Source of the DNA: Rhodospirillaceae bacterium
GTDB lineage: Bacteria; Pseudomonadota; Alphaproteobacteria; Rhodospirillales; Rhodospirillaceae
Reading direction: 5' to 3'
DNA: 64,000 bases
Assembly (NCBI GenBank): GCA_947476925.1
Contig: CANJSF010000005.1
Coordinates: forward strand, 62,001-126,000
This document shows, in pieces, positions 1 to 8,453 of the stretch (position 1 is its first letter; each line of letters begins with the position of its first letter). The notes under the pieces are model-generated. The model was not told the DNA's origin. It ran no database searches and saw nothing but the letters and a program-made list of their open reading frames with translations. A program made the position numbers and the translations under genes.

Positions 1-1319
1 CTCGCCAAGTCGCGTGCGGCCGCAGCTAAACTGCGCAAAGGGCTGGTGATCGAACGCGCCGTCAACATTGCCGCCAATGCCACCAACGCCATCAACCCAA
101 CTGAGGCCACGCCCGCCACACGAATTTGTTCCATGGTCGCGGCGCGCACAGATTCTTGAGCTGAGTCGGCCAGCGCCTCGACGTCGCCCACGGGCACAAC
201 GTAAAGCAAGCCGGCGCCAAGCGATTGCAGCTTGCGATAGACCCAGATCGAATCTGTTCCGTTATGCGGCATACGCCGCAAGCCGCCGCGCCCGGCGGCA
301 AAATCACGGGTGATCTCGGCCAGAATATCAGGCGTGCCCGAATCCAGAATCGGCTCAGCGACGACCGCCTCCCAATCATTCTCTGCCGTTACATGATCGG
401 CCGGAACGCGGCTTGAGGCCACAATTCGCAGTAATGGCTCACCGTCTGATTTGCCGGGCACATAAACTCCGCCCTGATCATTGGACAATCGCACAATAAA
501 GCTTTCAGCATTGGCGCTCAGTTTGAGCTTCTCGTGAATGGCGTTGAGTAGTGATAGGATCTCAACGTCGATGCCCGTCACACCAACAAACTTGCCGTCG
601 GCATCCTTCACCGGCATTGCCGCTGTGAGCAGCAGCCGTCGTGTGGCAGCATCCAAGAGCGGCGGCGTCCAAATCACATCGTTCTCGGTCTGCGCCAACT
701 GATACCAAGCTCGCTGGCGCGGATCGTAATTCGCGGGATAGCCGCCATGCCCTGGGAACGATGAATGCAGGCCGTTGGCCAACGCGGTGTATTGCCAATA
801 AAACAAACCCGGATTTGCGACATTCAGTTGGGCGTAAACGCTGTCCATGGCTGCCAGCCTGCGCATATCATCGGTCGTTTCGGCGGCACCGCGAGGCACG
901 AAGAATGATTGATGCTGCGTTGAGATGGCTAACGCCTGCACAGTGCGATTTCCCGTCACGGCACTCCGATCAAGCGAGAGCGTTGTTCCGGGCGGCCAAG
1001 TTTCGGCCTTTTCGAATGCCGTATGGAGATAGACCTTGGCCGTTTCGGGAATTGGTCCAGCAAGGTGCCGCTCAGCCTCAAGCGCCTGCACACGCAGCGC
1101 CAACTCGACCAGTCGTTGTTGGCCGGACATCACGTCCGAACTATAATCGACAATGCGGCTAAGCTGCAGTTCGATGTCCTCGACGGCCGAGCTGCGCCCC
1201 TGGGCGACAATAGCCAAACCGAGCGACTCTGTGGCGCGTTGCCCGCGCCACGTTAGGGCGATGAGCGGCAGTACCGCGATCACGATCAACAGCAGAAAGA
1301 GCTTGCTTTGAATACGCAT
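1..1319 (-). CDS. Membrane-bound dCache sensor protein, C-terminus cut by window edge
   Basis: The reading frame is open from an ATG at 1319 down to base 1 (439 residues) and runs out of the window, so the output domain is not visible. An N-terminal membrane segment lies at about residues 6-23. A large extracytoplasmic region of the dCache type follows, with the typical YDPRQRAWYQLA stretch and a GIDVEILSLL strand. A second membrane segment lies at about 403-422, and the start of a HAMP-like linker (SITSPLRSLA) is the last thing seen. The protein should sense a small ligand outside the inner membrane and pass the signal inward. The missing part could be a phosphatase, kinase, cyclase or chemotaxis domain; the sequence shown does not say which. 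A terminator separates it from the upstream gene, so it probably has its own promoter. Confidence 0.75.
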   Translation of the reverse strand, partial: MRIQSKLFLLLIVIAVLPLIALTWRGQRATESLGLAIVAQGRSSAVEDIELQLSRIVDYSSDVMSGQQRLVELALRVQALEAERHLAGPIPETAKVYLHTAFEKAETWPPGTTLSLDRSAVTGNRTVQALAISTQHQSFFVPRGAAETTDDMRRLAAMDSVYAQLNVANPGLFYWQYTALANGLHSSFPGHGGYPANYDPRQRAWYQLAQTENDVIWTPPLLDAATRRLLLTAAMPVKDADGKFVGVTGIDVEILSLLNAIHEKLKLSANAESFIVRLSNDQGGVYVPGKSDGEPLLRIVASSRVPADHVTAENDWEAVVAEPILDSGTPDILAEITRDFAAGRGGLRRMPHNGTDSIWVYRKLQSLGAGLLYVVPVGDVEALADSAQESVRAATMEQIRVAGVASVGLMALVALAAMLTARSITSPLRSLAAAARDLA

Positions 1320-1345
1320 AAGCTGAGTTAGAGCGCGCTTTGCGG

Positions 1346-1375
1346 CAAAAATAAAGGCGGCATCTTCTGCCGCCT
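1346..1375 (-). terminator. Rho-independent terminator after the EAL-like gene
   Basis: An 8-bp stem (1355-1362 with 1368-1375) closes a 5-base loop. On the minus strand it is followed by a T-rich run (1354-1346). It lies 26 bases beyond the stop codon of the EAL-like gene. Confidence 0.7.
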
Positions 1376-1401
1376 CGCCGAAGGTGAGATCCTGGGGCCG
1401 C

Positions 1402-2637
1402 TTAAGCCTTGGGCCTCGTAAGCTCGTCGATGTGGAAACCTTGATAGATGTTAATCCCCATGGCCTCGCCAACTGCGAAAGCTCGTTCGGTATCAACACG
1501 GATCATGATCGGCGTCACATTACATTCCATCATATACTTGATGGCTTTGGCGCGCTCGCGCAGCATTTCTTCGGCACCCGTGCGCCAATGAATCTTGGCC
1601 AAACTGGCACCGATGTACTCGAGATCGACCAAGCCCACGGTTTGCGGGAAGATTTGGTCGACGGCGATAGTTGCGCCCTTCGATTTGATCAGACCGCGCG
1701 CCACCTGGAATTCGTCGAAGTTTTCAACAATGTTAGCCTGACGGAATTCAAAAACGATGTTGGCAAGCTTGTTGCCCGGCGTTTCTTCGATGAAGTTCTC
1801 GAAGGCTTCGGTAAACACGCTCTCGACGTTTAGATTGATCGAGCAACGCCCCACTGACGTGGGCATTTTATTAAACGACTGCAGCATGATCTGGTCGAGA
1901 ACCAGGGTGAATTCCTGGAAGATGCGACCCGAACCGCGCATTTCAACGTCAACGAATAGCGGCTTACGGATCAAGTCCATGCTGATGTAGTACTCGGTCA
2001 GCCGCGGTTCGATTGCCCCTGCACCCTTTTTGTAAACGGCGTCTTGGTGACGAACGAACGCTTTGACAAACTTATCGGTGCCGAATTTCTGGTAGGCCAG
2101 CATCACTTTTTGAATATCTGACGACGTCAGTGCGCGCAGCTTTTTCTCGCCGCCCTCGGCGGCGTCCGCATCTTTTTGTGCCGATTCCGCAAATTTTGCC
2201 ACGCGGTCAGCGGCTGAACGGTAATTGTTGGCCAGATCGTAACTCAGCACCAAGCGGCTCTGATCAATCGTGCCAAAGCTGCCGGGAAAATTGCGCTCGA
2301 TGGTCCGCAGCATCTCGACTTTCAAGTCACGCACGGTGCTGATCAGCGCACCTTCGTCGAGCTTGCCGAGCAATCCGATATCGTGAGCTGATACTTGATA
2401 GACCGTGCAGCCTTTTTTTGCGCCGAGTGCACCGACGCCATCTAACAGCTGGGCGACAAGCGCAGGGGTGCGCTTGGTTTCGGGCAATGCGCTCGAAACG
2501 CTGACGACGATCAGGTTGACGCCGTTTTCGGGAGCGTGCCTCCACTTGCCCATATCCTGGACAAGCGCCCCCAAATCCTGCGGCTTAGGCCCCCGATCAT
2601 CCGGCGCCCGCGACAATTCAGCTGCGGGTTCCGACAT
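1402..2637 (-). CDS. Degenerate EAL-fold domain protein
   Basis: 411 residues from the ATG at 2637. The frame extends further upstream, but the added residues look non-coding, and a GAGGGA sits about 15 bases before this ATG. The N-terminal half is alpha-helical without a recognisable domain. The C-terminal ~230 residues follow the EAL phosphodiesterase fold: a CSINLNVESVF strand, an NIVFEFRQANI strand where EAL enzymes have ELTE, AVDQI where they have DDFG, and GINIYQGFHIDELTRP like the terminal QGY motif. The E-x-L signature and the DD pair are missing, so cyclic-di-GMP hydrolysis is unlikely. A role as a binding or scaffold protein is inferred. There is no transmembrane segment, so it is probably cytoplasmic. 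It ends in a clear terminator. Confidence 0.7.
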   Translation of the reverse strand: MSEPAAELSRAPDDRGPKPQDLGALVQDMGKWRHAPENGVNLIVVSVSSALPETKRTPALVAQLLDGVGALGAKKGCTVYQVSAHDIGLLGKLDEGALISTVRDLKVEMLRTIERNFPGSFGTIDQSRLVLSYDLANNYRSAADRVAKFAESAQKDADAAEGGEKKLRALTSSDIQKVMLAYQKFGTDKFVKAFVRHQDAVYKKGAGAIEPRLTEYYISMDLIRKPLFVDVEMRGSGRIFQEFTLVLDQIMLQSFNKMPTSVGRCSINLNVESVFTEAFENFIEETPGNKLANIVFEFRQANIVENFDEFQVARGLIKSKGATIAVDQIFPQTVGLVDLEYIGASLAKIHWRTGAEEMLRERAKAIKYMMECNVTPIMIRVDTERAFAVGEAMGINIYQGFHIDELTRPKA

Positions 2638-2897
2638 AGTTGTTCGACAATCCCTCGAAAAAGAGTAAGGCGCTAAGGTCGGCCCGCGCCGTCCCTGGCC
2701 ATTCTCCCACCACATACATTACTATCAAAGGAACATTAAATCATCTTTTACGCCCTCTTGGCACCCATTAACATCCTGAAAAGGCTTAAGTTATTGCCTG
2801 TTTGGCCAGGGCCAGTTAGTTTTGTGCCGAAGCTAATGTGACCAAAATTCATGTCAATCTGCTCAGCAGCGGCCGACCAGCAACAAAGGTAACCACC

Positions 2898-3617
2898 ATG
2901 AAGCATGTTTTTCGCATCGTTCTGACCGCAGCTTTGATCGCCCAAGCCTCAATCAGTTGGGCGCAATCACCATCCAAAGACGCCGTCCTGGTTTTCGGCG
3001 GATCGGGGCAGTTGGGTTCCGAGATCGTGAAGTCCCTCGTTGCCGCTGGCAAGCCAGTGACGATCTTCCTGCGCACAGGCGCCGAGACCAGTCGTTTGGA
3101 TGGGTTGAAATTCTCAACCGTCAGCGGTGACGTACTGAAAGAAGACGATGTGGCTGCGGCATTTAAATCAAAGCCCTTCACGGTCGCGATTGACGCGCTG
3201 GCGCGCGGAGACGCCGATGCCTCATTCTACGAGATCAGCGAGCGTTACATTTCAAAGTGGGCTAAGCAAACGGGTGTGAAGCAAATTATTCTTCATAGCT
3301 CCGTCGGCGCGGGCAAAAGCCAAGCGATCTATCCGGCTGCCATGTGGCCGCGCATGAAAGATACGCTTCAAGCCAAAGAAGCCGGCGAGAAGCATGTGAT
3401 TAACAGCGGTGTGGGTTACACCATTATTCGCAATGCGCAATTGCCCGATTCAAAAACGCCCGCGACAGGTAAAGCAAAATTATACGAGGACGAAACCAAG
3501 TACGGCGCTGTCACGCGTGCCGACTTAGGTCCGCTGACCCTCAGCTGTGTGGGAAACACCGCCTGCATGAACAAAATTTATCACGCGGTGGACGAAACCT
3601 TGCCCGTGCGCCGCTAG
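2898..3617 (+). CDS. Exported NAD(P)-binding (NmrA/SDR-like) protein
   Basis: 239 residues from the ATG at 2898, which has an AAAGGT ribosome site; an earlier in-frame start would bury the signal peptide. Residues 1-22 form a signal peptide ending SWA. Directly after it comes a Rossmann strand with the dinucleotide motif GGSGQLG (34-40), and the rest follows the atypical SDR/NmrA pattern (SSVGAGKS, GYTIIRNAQLPD). Such proteins normally work in the cytoplasm with NAD(P), so export is odd. The substrate is unknown. The last 4 bases overlap the convergent serine hydrolase gene. Confidence 0.75.
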   Translation: MKHVFRIVLTAALIAQASISWAQSPSKDAVLVFGGSGQLGSEIVKSLVAAGKPVTIFLRTGAETSRLDGLKFSTVSGDVLKEDDVAAAFKSKPFTVAIDALARGDADASFYEISERYISKWAKQTGVKQIILHSSVGAGKSQAIYPAAMWPRMKDTLQAKEAGEKHVINSGVGYTIIRNAQLPDSKTPATGKAKLYEDETKYGAVTRADLGPLTLSCVGNTACMNKIYHAVDETLPVRR

Positions 3618-4846
3618 TTCGCAGCGGCAGCTTCAGGCTTCGCGATCACGCCGCCGATAAGCGCGTTGGGGATGATCGCATCGTCCCACAAAAAGTCGCC
3701 CGTGCTCAGGTTCACGCCACCTTTGCCGGTGCGCACAATCACCATGTCCTTTGAGGGAATCACATAGACGCGCTGGCCGCCGGCCCCGTCGAAGTAAATG
3801 ATTCCGGGCTCCGCAAACGGGGCGCTGTGCGGAACAGCAGCAGGCACGCCCTTCCCGTACCCGCGCTTCGGCTCGTAGGTCGTTCCCAACCAGGTTTGCA
3901 GCCCGTAGTTCGGATTAACCGCCGAGGGCGTGGTGACTTGGGCCATCCAATCTTCGGCAACCACCTGCTCATCACCCACTTTGCCCTTGTGAAGATGCAA
4001 TAGACCGACGCGGACCCAATCTTCAGCCGAGGCTTGCAAGCAACAATAGGTGCGGGCCAGTCCATTCGGATGATCAAGGAACACATAGGCATCACGTGTG
4101 CCAAGTTTGCTCCACAAGCGCTCGGACAAATATTGCGCGTACCGCTTGCCCGTAAGGCGCTCAATAACAATCGATAAAATTTGTGGGTTGATGTTGTAGT
4201 ATGAAAACACCTTGCCGGGCTCTTCGGCTGCGCGCTTGGACAACGTCAAAGTCTTGATGTCAGTGCCTGCGTTCAGCTTAAAAAAATCACCCGACGGGCT
4301 AGGACTGAAGGGTTGCCGTTCAAGCCCGCTCGACATGGTCAACAAATGCCGGAAGGTGATTTTGTTGCGGTCATCGCCCGCCCATTCTGTCAAATAGGTG
4401 GCTACAGGTTCGTCGATGGATTTGATGTAACCATCGGCCAGCATCTGTCCAAACAGAATCCCAATAACTGATTTATGCATCGACGCAGGGTCAGTTCGAT
4501 CTTCGGGCTTAAAGCCCGGCAAATAGTATTCGTATTGAACCGCACCGCCCTGCCACACCACCAGCGCCAGCGATTCCATTTTTTTGGCGTAGTCTAATGC
4601 CGTCAACCAACTTTCCGGCGTGATGGTTCTTTGGGCATCGGCCGCCCGGACCAAAGGTGCGGCTGGATTGCCCTTCACAACCTCAAGCGGCTTGTACTTA
4701 TCGACGTCGCGAACAATGTCCATGAACGGCAACATTGCAAGGCGACGGTAATAGGGCGGGTCCGTCCAGTAGTAAAAGTTCACAACGACAAACAGGAGCA
4801 CCACCAACCACAGCAGCGCCTTGCCGATGAATTTCAGGACACGCAT
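3614..4846 (-). CDS. Serine hydrolase of the beta-lactamase (class C-like) family
   Basis: 410 residues from the ATG at 4846, with AAAGG 8 bases before it. One N-terminal membrane segment (about 8-25) anchors the protein, with the catalytic domain in the periplasm. The SxxK nucleophile motif is SMHK (122-125) and the second motif is YYN (216-218), as in DD-peptidases, esterases and class C beta-lactamases. The family includes esterases such as EstB and 6-aminohexanoate hydrolases, so beta-lactam resistance should not be assumed. It is followed on the opposite strand by the exported NAD(P)-binding protein gene, with a 4-base overlap of ends. The SDR gene lies just upstream on the same strand with a 20-base gap, so the two are probably co-transcribed. 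Confidence 0.8.
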   Translation of the reverse strand: MRVLKFIGKALLWLVVLLFVVVNFYYWTDPPYYRRLAMLPFMDIVRDVDKYKPLEVVKGNPAAPLVRAADAQRTITPESWLTALDYAKKMESLALVVWQGGAVQYEYYLPGFKPEDRTDPASMHKSVIGILFGQMLADGYIKSIDEPVATYLTEWAGDDRNKITFRHLLTMSSGLERQPFSPSPSGDFFKLNAGTDIKTLTLSKRAAEEPGKVFSYYNINPQILSIVIERLTGKRYAQYLSERLWSKLGTRDAYVFLDHPNGLARTYCCLQASAEDWVRVGLLHLHKGKVGDEQVVAEDWMAQVTTPSAVNPNYGLQTWLGTTYEPKRGYGKGVPAAVPHSAPFAEPGIIYFDGAGGQRVYVIPSKDMVIVRTGKGGVNLSTGDFLWDDAIIPNALIGGVIAKPEAAAAN

Positions 4847-4866
4847 GTGCAAGCCTTTCGCTGAGA

Positions 4867-5592
4867 TTACCAGGGCAGCGTTGAGCCATCGTAGGCATGG
4901 AAGGCGTCAATATCGGCAGGCTTCAATCCATCGATGACTTTTTTCATGCCGGTGACTGACGTTTGTGCGTCGATGTCGGCGCTGGGGCCGCCCATCTCGG
5001 TGCGCACCCAGCCCGGATGCATCGCGATGACCGTAATACCGCGAGCCTTCAGGTCTTCGGCCATGCCGCGCGTAATAGCATTCAATGCCGCCTTAGTGGC
5101 ACGGTAGCCATACATATTGCCGCCATAGCCATGGCCAATGGTGCCAATAGATCCAACAATGCTGGAGATATTGATGATTTTTTTCTGAACGCTAGCCGCA
5201 ACATTCTCGACGAAAGACTCGCAGACCTTCATTGGGCCCATGACATTGACTTTATAGATCCGTGCCCAGTCGACGTAATCGCTTTCGCCAAACGCCTGCA
5301 AGCCACCCGGCTCGGTGACAATTTTCGGGCCATAGTAACCAGCGACATTCAGCAGAACGTCAATCGGTTGGCCGACCAAAGCCTTGGCCAACGCATCGAC
5401 GGAGGCGTGCTGTTCGACATCAAGGGGATGGACAGTGACTTTGCCGCCCGATGCCGCTGCCACAACGTTCAGCTCTTTCGCTTTGGCAGGGTCGCGGCAG
5501 CAGGCGAAAACTCGCCAGCCTTCGGCGGCATAGAGCTTCATCAGGCCAAATCCGAGGCCGCGGTTCGCACCCGTCATCAAAACGCTTGGCAT
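4867..5592 (-). CDS. SDR family NAD(P)-dependent oxidoreductase
   Basis: 241 residues from the ATG at 5592, with a GGAG site 11 bases upstream. This is a classical short-chain dehydrogenase/reductase. The cofactor motif TGANRGLG is at 7-14, NVAG at 82-85, the catalytic Ser at 143, and Tyr/Lys in YRATK at 163-167. It oxidises or reduces an alcohol/ketone in the cytoplasm; the substrate cannot be read from sequence. It is probably first in a two-gene unit with the serine hydrolase. It is divergent from the SCP2 carrier gene, with 126 bases between them for both promoters. Confidence 0.85.
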   Translation of the reverse strand: MPSVLMTGANRGLGFGLMKLYAAEGWRVFACCRDPAKAKELNVVAAASGGKVTVHPLDVEQHASVDALAKALVGQPIDVLLNVAGYYGPKIVTEPGGLQAFGESDYVDWARIYKVNVMGPMKVCESFVENVAASVQKKIINISSIVGSIGTIGHGYGGNMYGYRATKAALNAITRGMAEDLKARGITVIAMHPGWVRTEMGGPSADIDAQTSVTGMKKVIDGLKPADIDAFHAYDGSTLPW

Positions 5593-5718
5593 GGTCGGTA
5601 CTTCTCCGTGAGAATATGATGTAGACTGTTGTCGGACGGCTGGCCGGGAACCGCAACCCCTTCTTGGTATCAGTCCGCTGTGGAGATGTGTGGGTCGGCT
5701 TGCAATGGGAGAGGCGCT

Positions 5719-6027
5719 ATGAACTTGGATGAGATCGTCGGCGAAATGCAAAAGCAAGCCGAGAAATTAAAGGCCCTCAATCACACCGTGCTGTTCGACC
5801 TGGGCGATGATGGCAAAGTCTTACTCGATGCGACCGGTGATTCCGTGAAAATCACGCCAAACCCTGATAACGACGAGGCTGAAACTACCCTGGTCCTATC
5901 GCCTGAAAACATGATGAAATTGATGAACGGCGACCTCAACCCAATGGTCGCCTTCACCATGGGGCGCCTCAAGGTATTCGGCTCGAAGGGCATCGCGCTC
6001 AAGCTTTCAAGCTTACTCGATCAGTAG
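5719..6027 (+). CDS. SCP2 sterol-binding domain protein
   Basis: 102 residues from the ATG at 5719, preceded by GGGAGAGG. The whole protein is one SCP2-like domain: a helical start, then beta strands such as VLFDLGDDGKVLLDATG, and a C-terminal GRLKVFGSKGIALKL segment that lines the lipid tunnel in this family. Members carry sterols, fatty acids or acyl-CoA in the cytoplasm. It stands about 250 bases before the acyl-CoA synthetase gene on the same strand, so a role in handing lipids to the beta-oxidation enzymes is likely but inferred. Confidence 0.85.
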   Translation: MNLDEIVGEMQKQAEKLKALNHTVLFDLGDDGKVLLDATGDSVKITPNPDNDEAETTLVLSPENMMKLMNGDLNPMVAFTMGRLKVFGSKGIALKLSSLLDQ

Positions 6028-6174
6028 GGACTTCCGAGTCGCATCTAATTTGCTCAGCGCGGGGCCGGCTTCGCCAATGCCCTATGGCCAGCGGGACATT
6101 GCCTGCCCGCGAGAAGTGCCTTTAAGCTACTGATATTCAAAGATTTTGTGCCGAGTGCTCGGTCCTCACGCAAT

Positions 6175-6192
6175 GGTGACGTTAACGTCACC
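6175..6192. promoter_or_regulatory. 18-bp perfect palindrome, candidate operator of the fad operon
   Basis: GGTGACGTTAACGTCACC equals its own reverse complement. It lies 88 bases before the chosen fadD start. A weaker relative, TTAC-N4-GTAA with an internal TAACGT, lies at 6219-6230. A MerR-family regulator is the second gene of the operon and is the obvious candidate to bind here; that pairing is inference. The palindrome also argues that the 6173-6280 stretch is leader rather than coding sequence. Confidence 0.55.
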
Positions 6193-6280
6193 GAATGGCA
6201 TTGAAGTTTCCCCACCGGTTACTAACGTAAGTACTGAAGCGGGCAAAACGAGACCCTCAATAAGCACCGCGTGGGACGAG

Positions 6281-7966
6281 ATGGACGCACCGAACTATCC
6301 TTGGCTGAAGAATTACCCGCCGTTCGCCGATTGGCACGCCCCGATCCCGGTGCTTCCGGCGTATGCGGGCTTTCTGAATGCCGTTAAGAATTACCCCGAT
6401 AATCTATGCCTGGAGTTTTTGGGCAACTGGTGGACGTACGAGGAAGTCGGCCAGATGGCCGCGCGTGCCGCCAAAGGATTTCAAAATCTCGGCGTCGTGA
6501 AGGGCACGCGCGTCGCGCTGATGCTGCCCAACACACATTATTATGTGCTGGCCTACATCGGAACGCTGCTCGCAGGCGGAACGGTTGTGAACGTCAACCC
6601 ACTTTACGCCGACCGCGAACTTGAACACCTGGTCAAGGATGCCGGCGCGGACATATTAGTGACGATGGATTTGGCTGCCATGTACCCCAAGGCACGCAAA
6701 ATTCTTGATATCACGAAACTCAAAAAGCTGATCGTCTGCTCGATGACCGATGCGCTGCCCGCACATAAGGGCGTGCTGTTCTCGATGTTTAAGCGAAAAA
6801 CGTTGGCCGACGTCAAAGAAGACCCCTTGCAGATGTGGTTCGATGAACTGCTGGCGAACCGCGGCGATTATGAGCGTGTTGCCATTAACCCGAAAGACGA
6901 CATCGCGGTTTTCCAATACACCGGCGGCACCACCGGCATGCCCAAAGCGGCGATGCTGACCCACGCAAACGTGACGGCCAACACCCACCAGGTTGCCCGC
7001 TGGTACAACAATGCCGAGCACGGCAAAGAGCGCTTCCTGGCCGCGTTGCCTTTCTTTCATGTTTTCGCGATGACGGTGGTGATGTTATGCGCGTTTGAAT
7101 ACGGCGCCGTGATTATCATGATGCCGCGCTTTGACTTGAAAGATTGTTTGAAAACCATTGCGAAGCGAAAACCCACATGTTTCCCGGCGGTGCCGACGAT
7201 TTTTACCGCCATCAACAATTCACCCGACGTCAAGAAATACGATTTAACGTCGATTAAACTTTGTATTTCTGGCGGGGCCGCGTTGCCCGTCGAAGTCAAA
7301 AAGCAATTCGAGGCGATCACCGGCTGCATTGTCGTGGAAGGTTACGGCCTGAGCGAAACCTCGCCCGTGGTCTGCACCAACCCAACCGTTGGGACGAATA
7401 AAGCCGGATCCATCGGTTTGCCAATGCCCGGCACCATTGTTGAAATTCGCTCGCTCGACGACGACCGGGTACTCGGAATCGGCGAACGGGGCGAACTGTG
7501 CGTGCGCGGGCCTCAAGTAATGAAGGGCTACTGGAACAAGCCCGAGGAAACCGCCAATGTTCTGAAAGATGGCGTGCTGCATACAGGCGATGTCGGCACC
7601 ATGGATGATGAAGGTTATGTCTTCATCGTCGACCGCATCAAAGACATGATCAACGCTTCGGGCTTTAAAATTTACCCGCGCATGGTCGAAGAAGCGATTC
7701 AGCTTCACCCTGCGGTCGAAGAGGTCACCGTGATTGGCGTCGATCACCCTTATCGCGGCCAAGCCCCCAAGGCGTTCATCAAAGTCAAAAAGGGCATGAC
7801 GCTGACGGAAGCCGAGCTGAGAGAATTTTTGAAAGATAAATTGTCATCAATTGAGCGACCGGAATTTATCGAGTTCCGCGACCAGTTGCCCAAAACGCTG
7901 ATTGGAAAGCTTTCGAAAAAAGAACTGAAGCAGGAAGAGTCGGGCAAGGTCGGAGGTGCCGTTTAA
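6281..7966 (+). CDS. fadD: Long-chain acyl-CoA synthetase (FadD-type AMP-binding enzyme)
   Basis: 561 residues from the ATG at 6281. Family members usually begin close to the PNYPWLKNYPP segment seen here; the frame stays open to a TTG at 6146 and an ATG at 6173, which remain possible. The enzyme activates fatty acids to acyl-CoA via an acyl-adenylate. The P-loop-like signature YTGGTTGMPK starts at residue 213, followed by GYGLSETSP, the LHTGDVG core motif and FIVDRIKDMINASGFKIYP. The catalytic Lys is in the final IGKLSKKEL. It is the first gene of a six-gene lipid-degradation operon, and its stop codon is one base from the MerR gene's start. Confidence 0.9.
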   Translation: MDAPNYPWLKNYPPFADWHAPIPVLPAYAGFLNAVKNYPDNLCLEFLGNWWTYEEVGQMAARAAKGFQNLGVVKGTRVALMLPNTHYYVLAYIGTLLAGGTVVNVNPLYADRELEHLVKDAGADILVTMDLAAMYPKARKILDITKLKKLIVCSMTDALPAHKGVLFSMFKRKTLADVKEDPLQMWFDELLANRGDYERVAINPKDDIAVFQYTGGTTGMPKAAMLTHANVTANTHQVARWYNNAEHGKERFLAALPFFHVFAMTVVMLCAFEYGAVIIMMPRFDLKDCLKTIAKRKPTCFPAVPTIFTAINNSPDVKKYDLTSIKLCISGGAALPVEVKKQFEAITGCIVVEGYGLSETSPVVCTNPTVGTNKAGSIGLPMPGTIVEIRSLDDDRVLGIGERGELCVRGPQVMKGYWNKPEETANVLKDGVLHTGDVGTMDDEGYVFIVDRIKDMINASGFKIYPRMVEEAIQLHPAVEEVTVIGVDHPYRGQAPKAFIKVKKGMTLTEAELREFLKDKLSSIERPEFIEFRDQLPKTLIGKLSKKELKQEESGKVGGAV

Positions 7967-7967
7967 A

Positions 7968-8453
7968 ATGCGCACCGCTAACCATACGCATCCCGACGCA
8001 CCACGCAGTCGCTATTATTCTACGGCCGAGTTGGCGGCGGCGGCTGGCGTGACGCCCCGCACTGTGCGTTTTTACGAAGCACGCGGGCTGCTAAACCCCG
8101 ATCGCGCCGGAAACGTGCGCGTTTTTACCTATGCAGACCGGGCACGGCTTTTACTGATTTTGCGCGGTAAGCGGCTGGGGTTCAGTCTGGATGAGATTGG
8201 CAAATATCTCGAACTCTATGGTGCTGATTCCGAGCACATTGAGCAGCTGAATCATGTCGTCAATAAAAGCCGTGAACGCATCGCTGAGCTTGAAGGCAAG
8301 CTACAAGACCTTCAGGTCACCATCAAAGAGCTGCGCCAAATTGAACACGAAGCCATTGCGCGCCTAAAAGTCAAACGTGGACGCAACTCTGCGCCCGCCC
8401 GTCGATTCACAACCGTTTCTGGGGAAACGCACCAAGGGAGACCCAAGTCATGA
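7968..8453 (+). CDS. MerR-family transcriptional regulator, likely of the fad operon
   Basis: 161 residues from the ATG at 7968. A strong GGAGGT lies 10 bases upstream, inside the end of fadD. The N-terminal winged helix reads YYSTAELAAAAGVTPRTVRFYEARGL, the MerR hallmark, followed by the RLGFSLDEIGKYLELY segment. The C-terminal half is a long helix that forms the dimer coiled coil. The metal-binding cysteines of CueR/ZntR types are absent. MerR proteins of this kind (LiuR-like) control fatty-acid or branched-chain amino-acid degradation in proteobacteria. It sits inside the operon it probably controls; its last 4 bases (ATGA) overlap the thiolase start, which suggests coupled translation. 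Confidence 0.85.
   Translation: MRTANHTHPDAPRSRYYSTAELAAAAGVTPRTVRFYEARGLLNPDRAGNVRVFTYADRARLLLILRGKRLGFSLDEIGKYLELYGADSEHIEQLNHVVNKSRERIAELEGKLQDLQVTIKELRQIEHEAIARLKVKRGRNSAPARRFTTVSGETHQGRPKS

Noticed and set aside
3614-4846. Calling the SxxK hydrolase a beta-lactamase resistance gene
   Set aside because: The family includes many esterases and peptidases, and no regulator such as AmpR is present.
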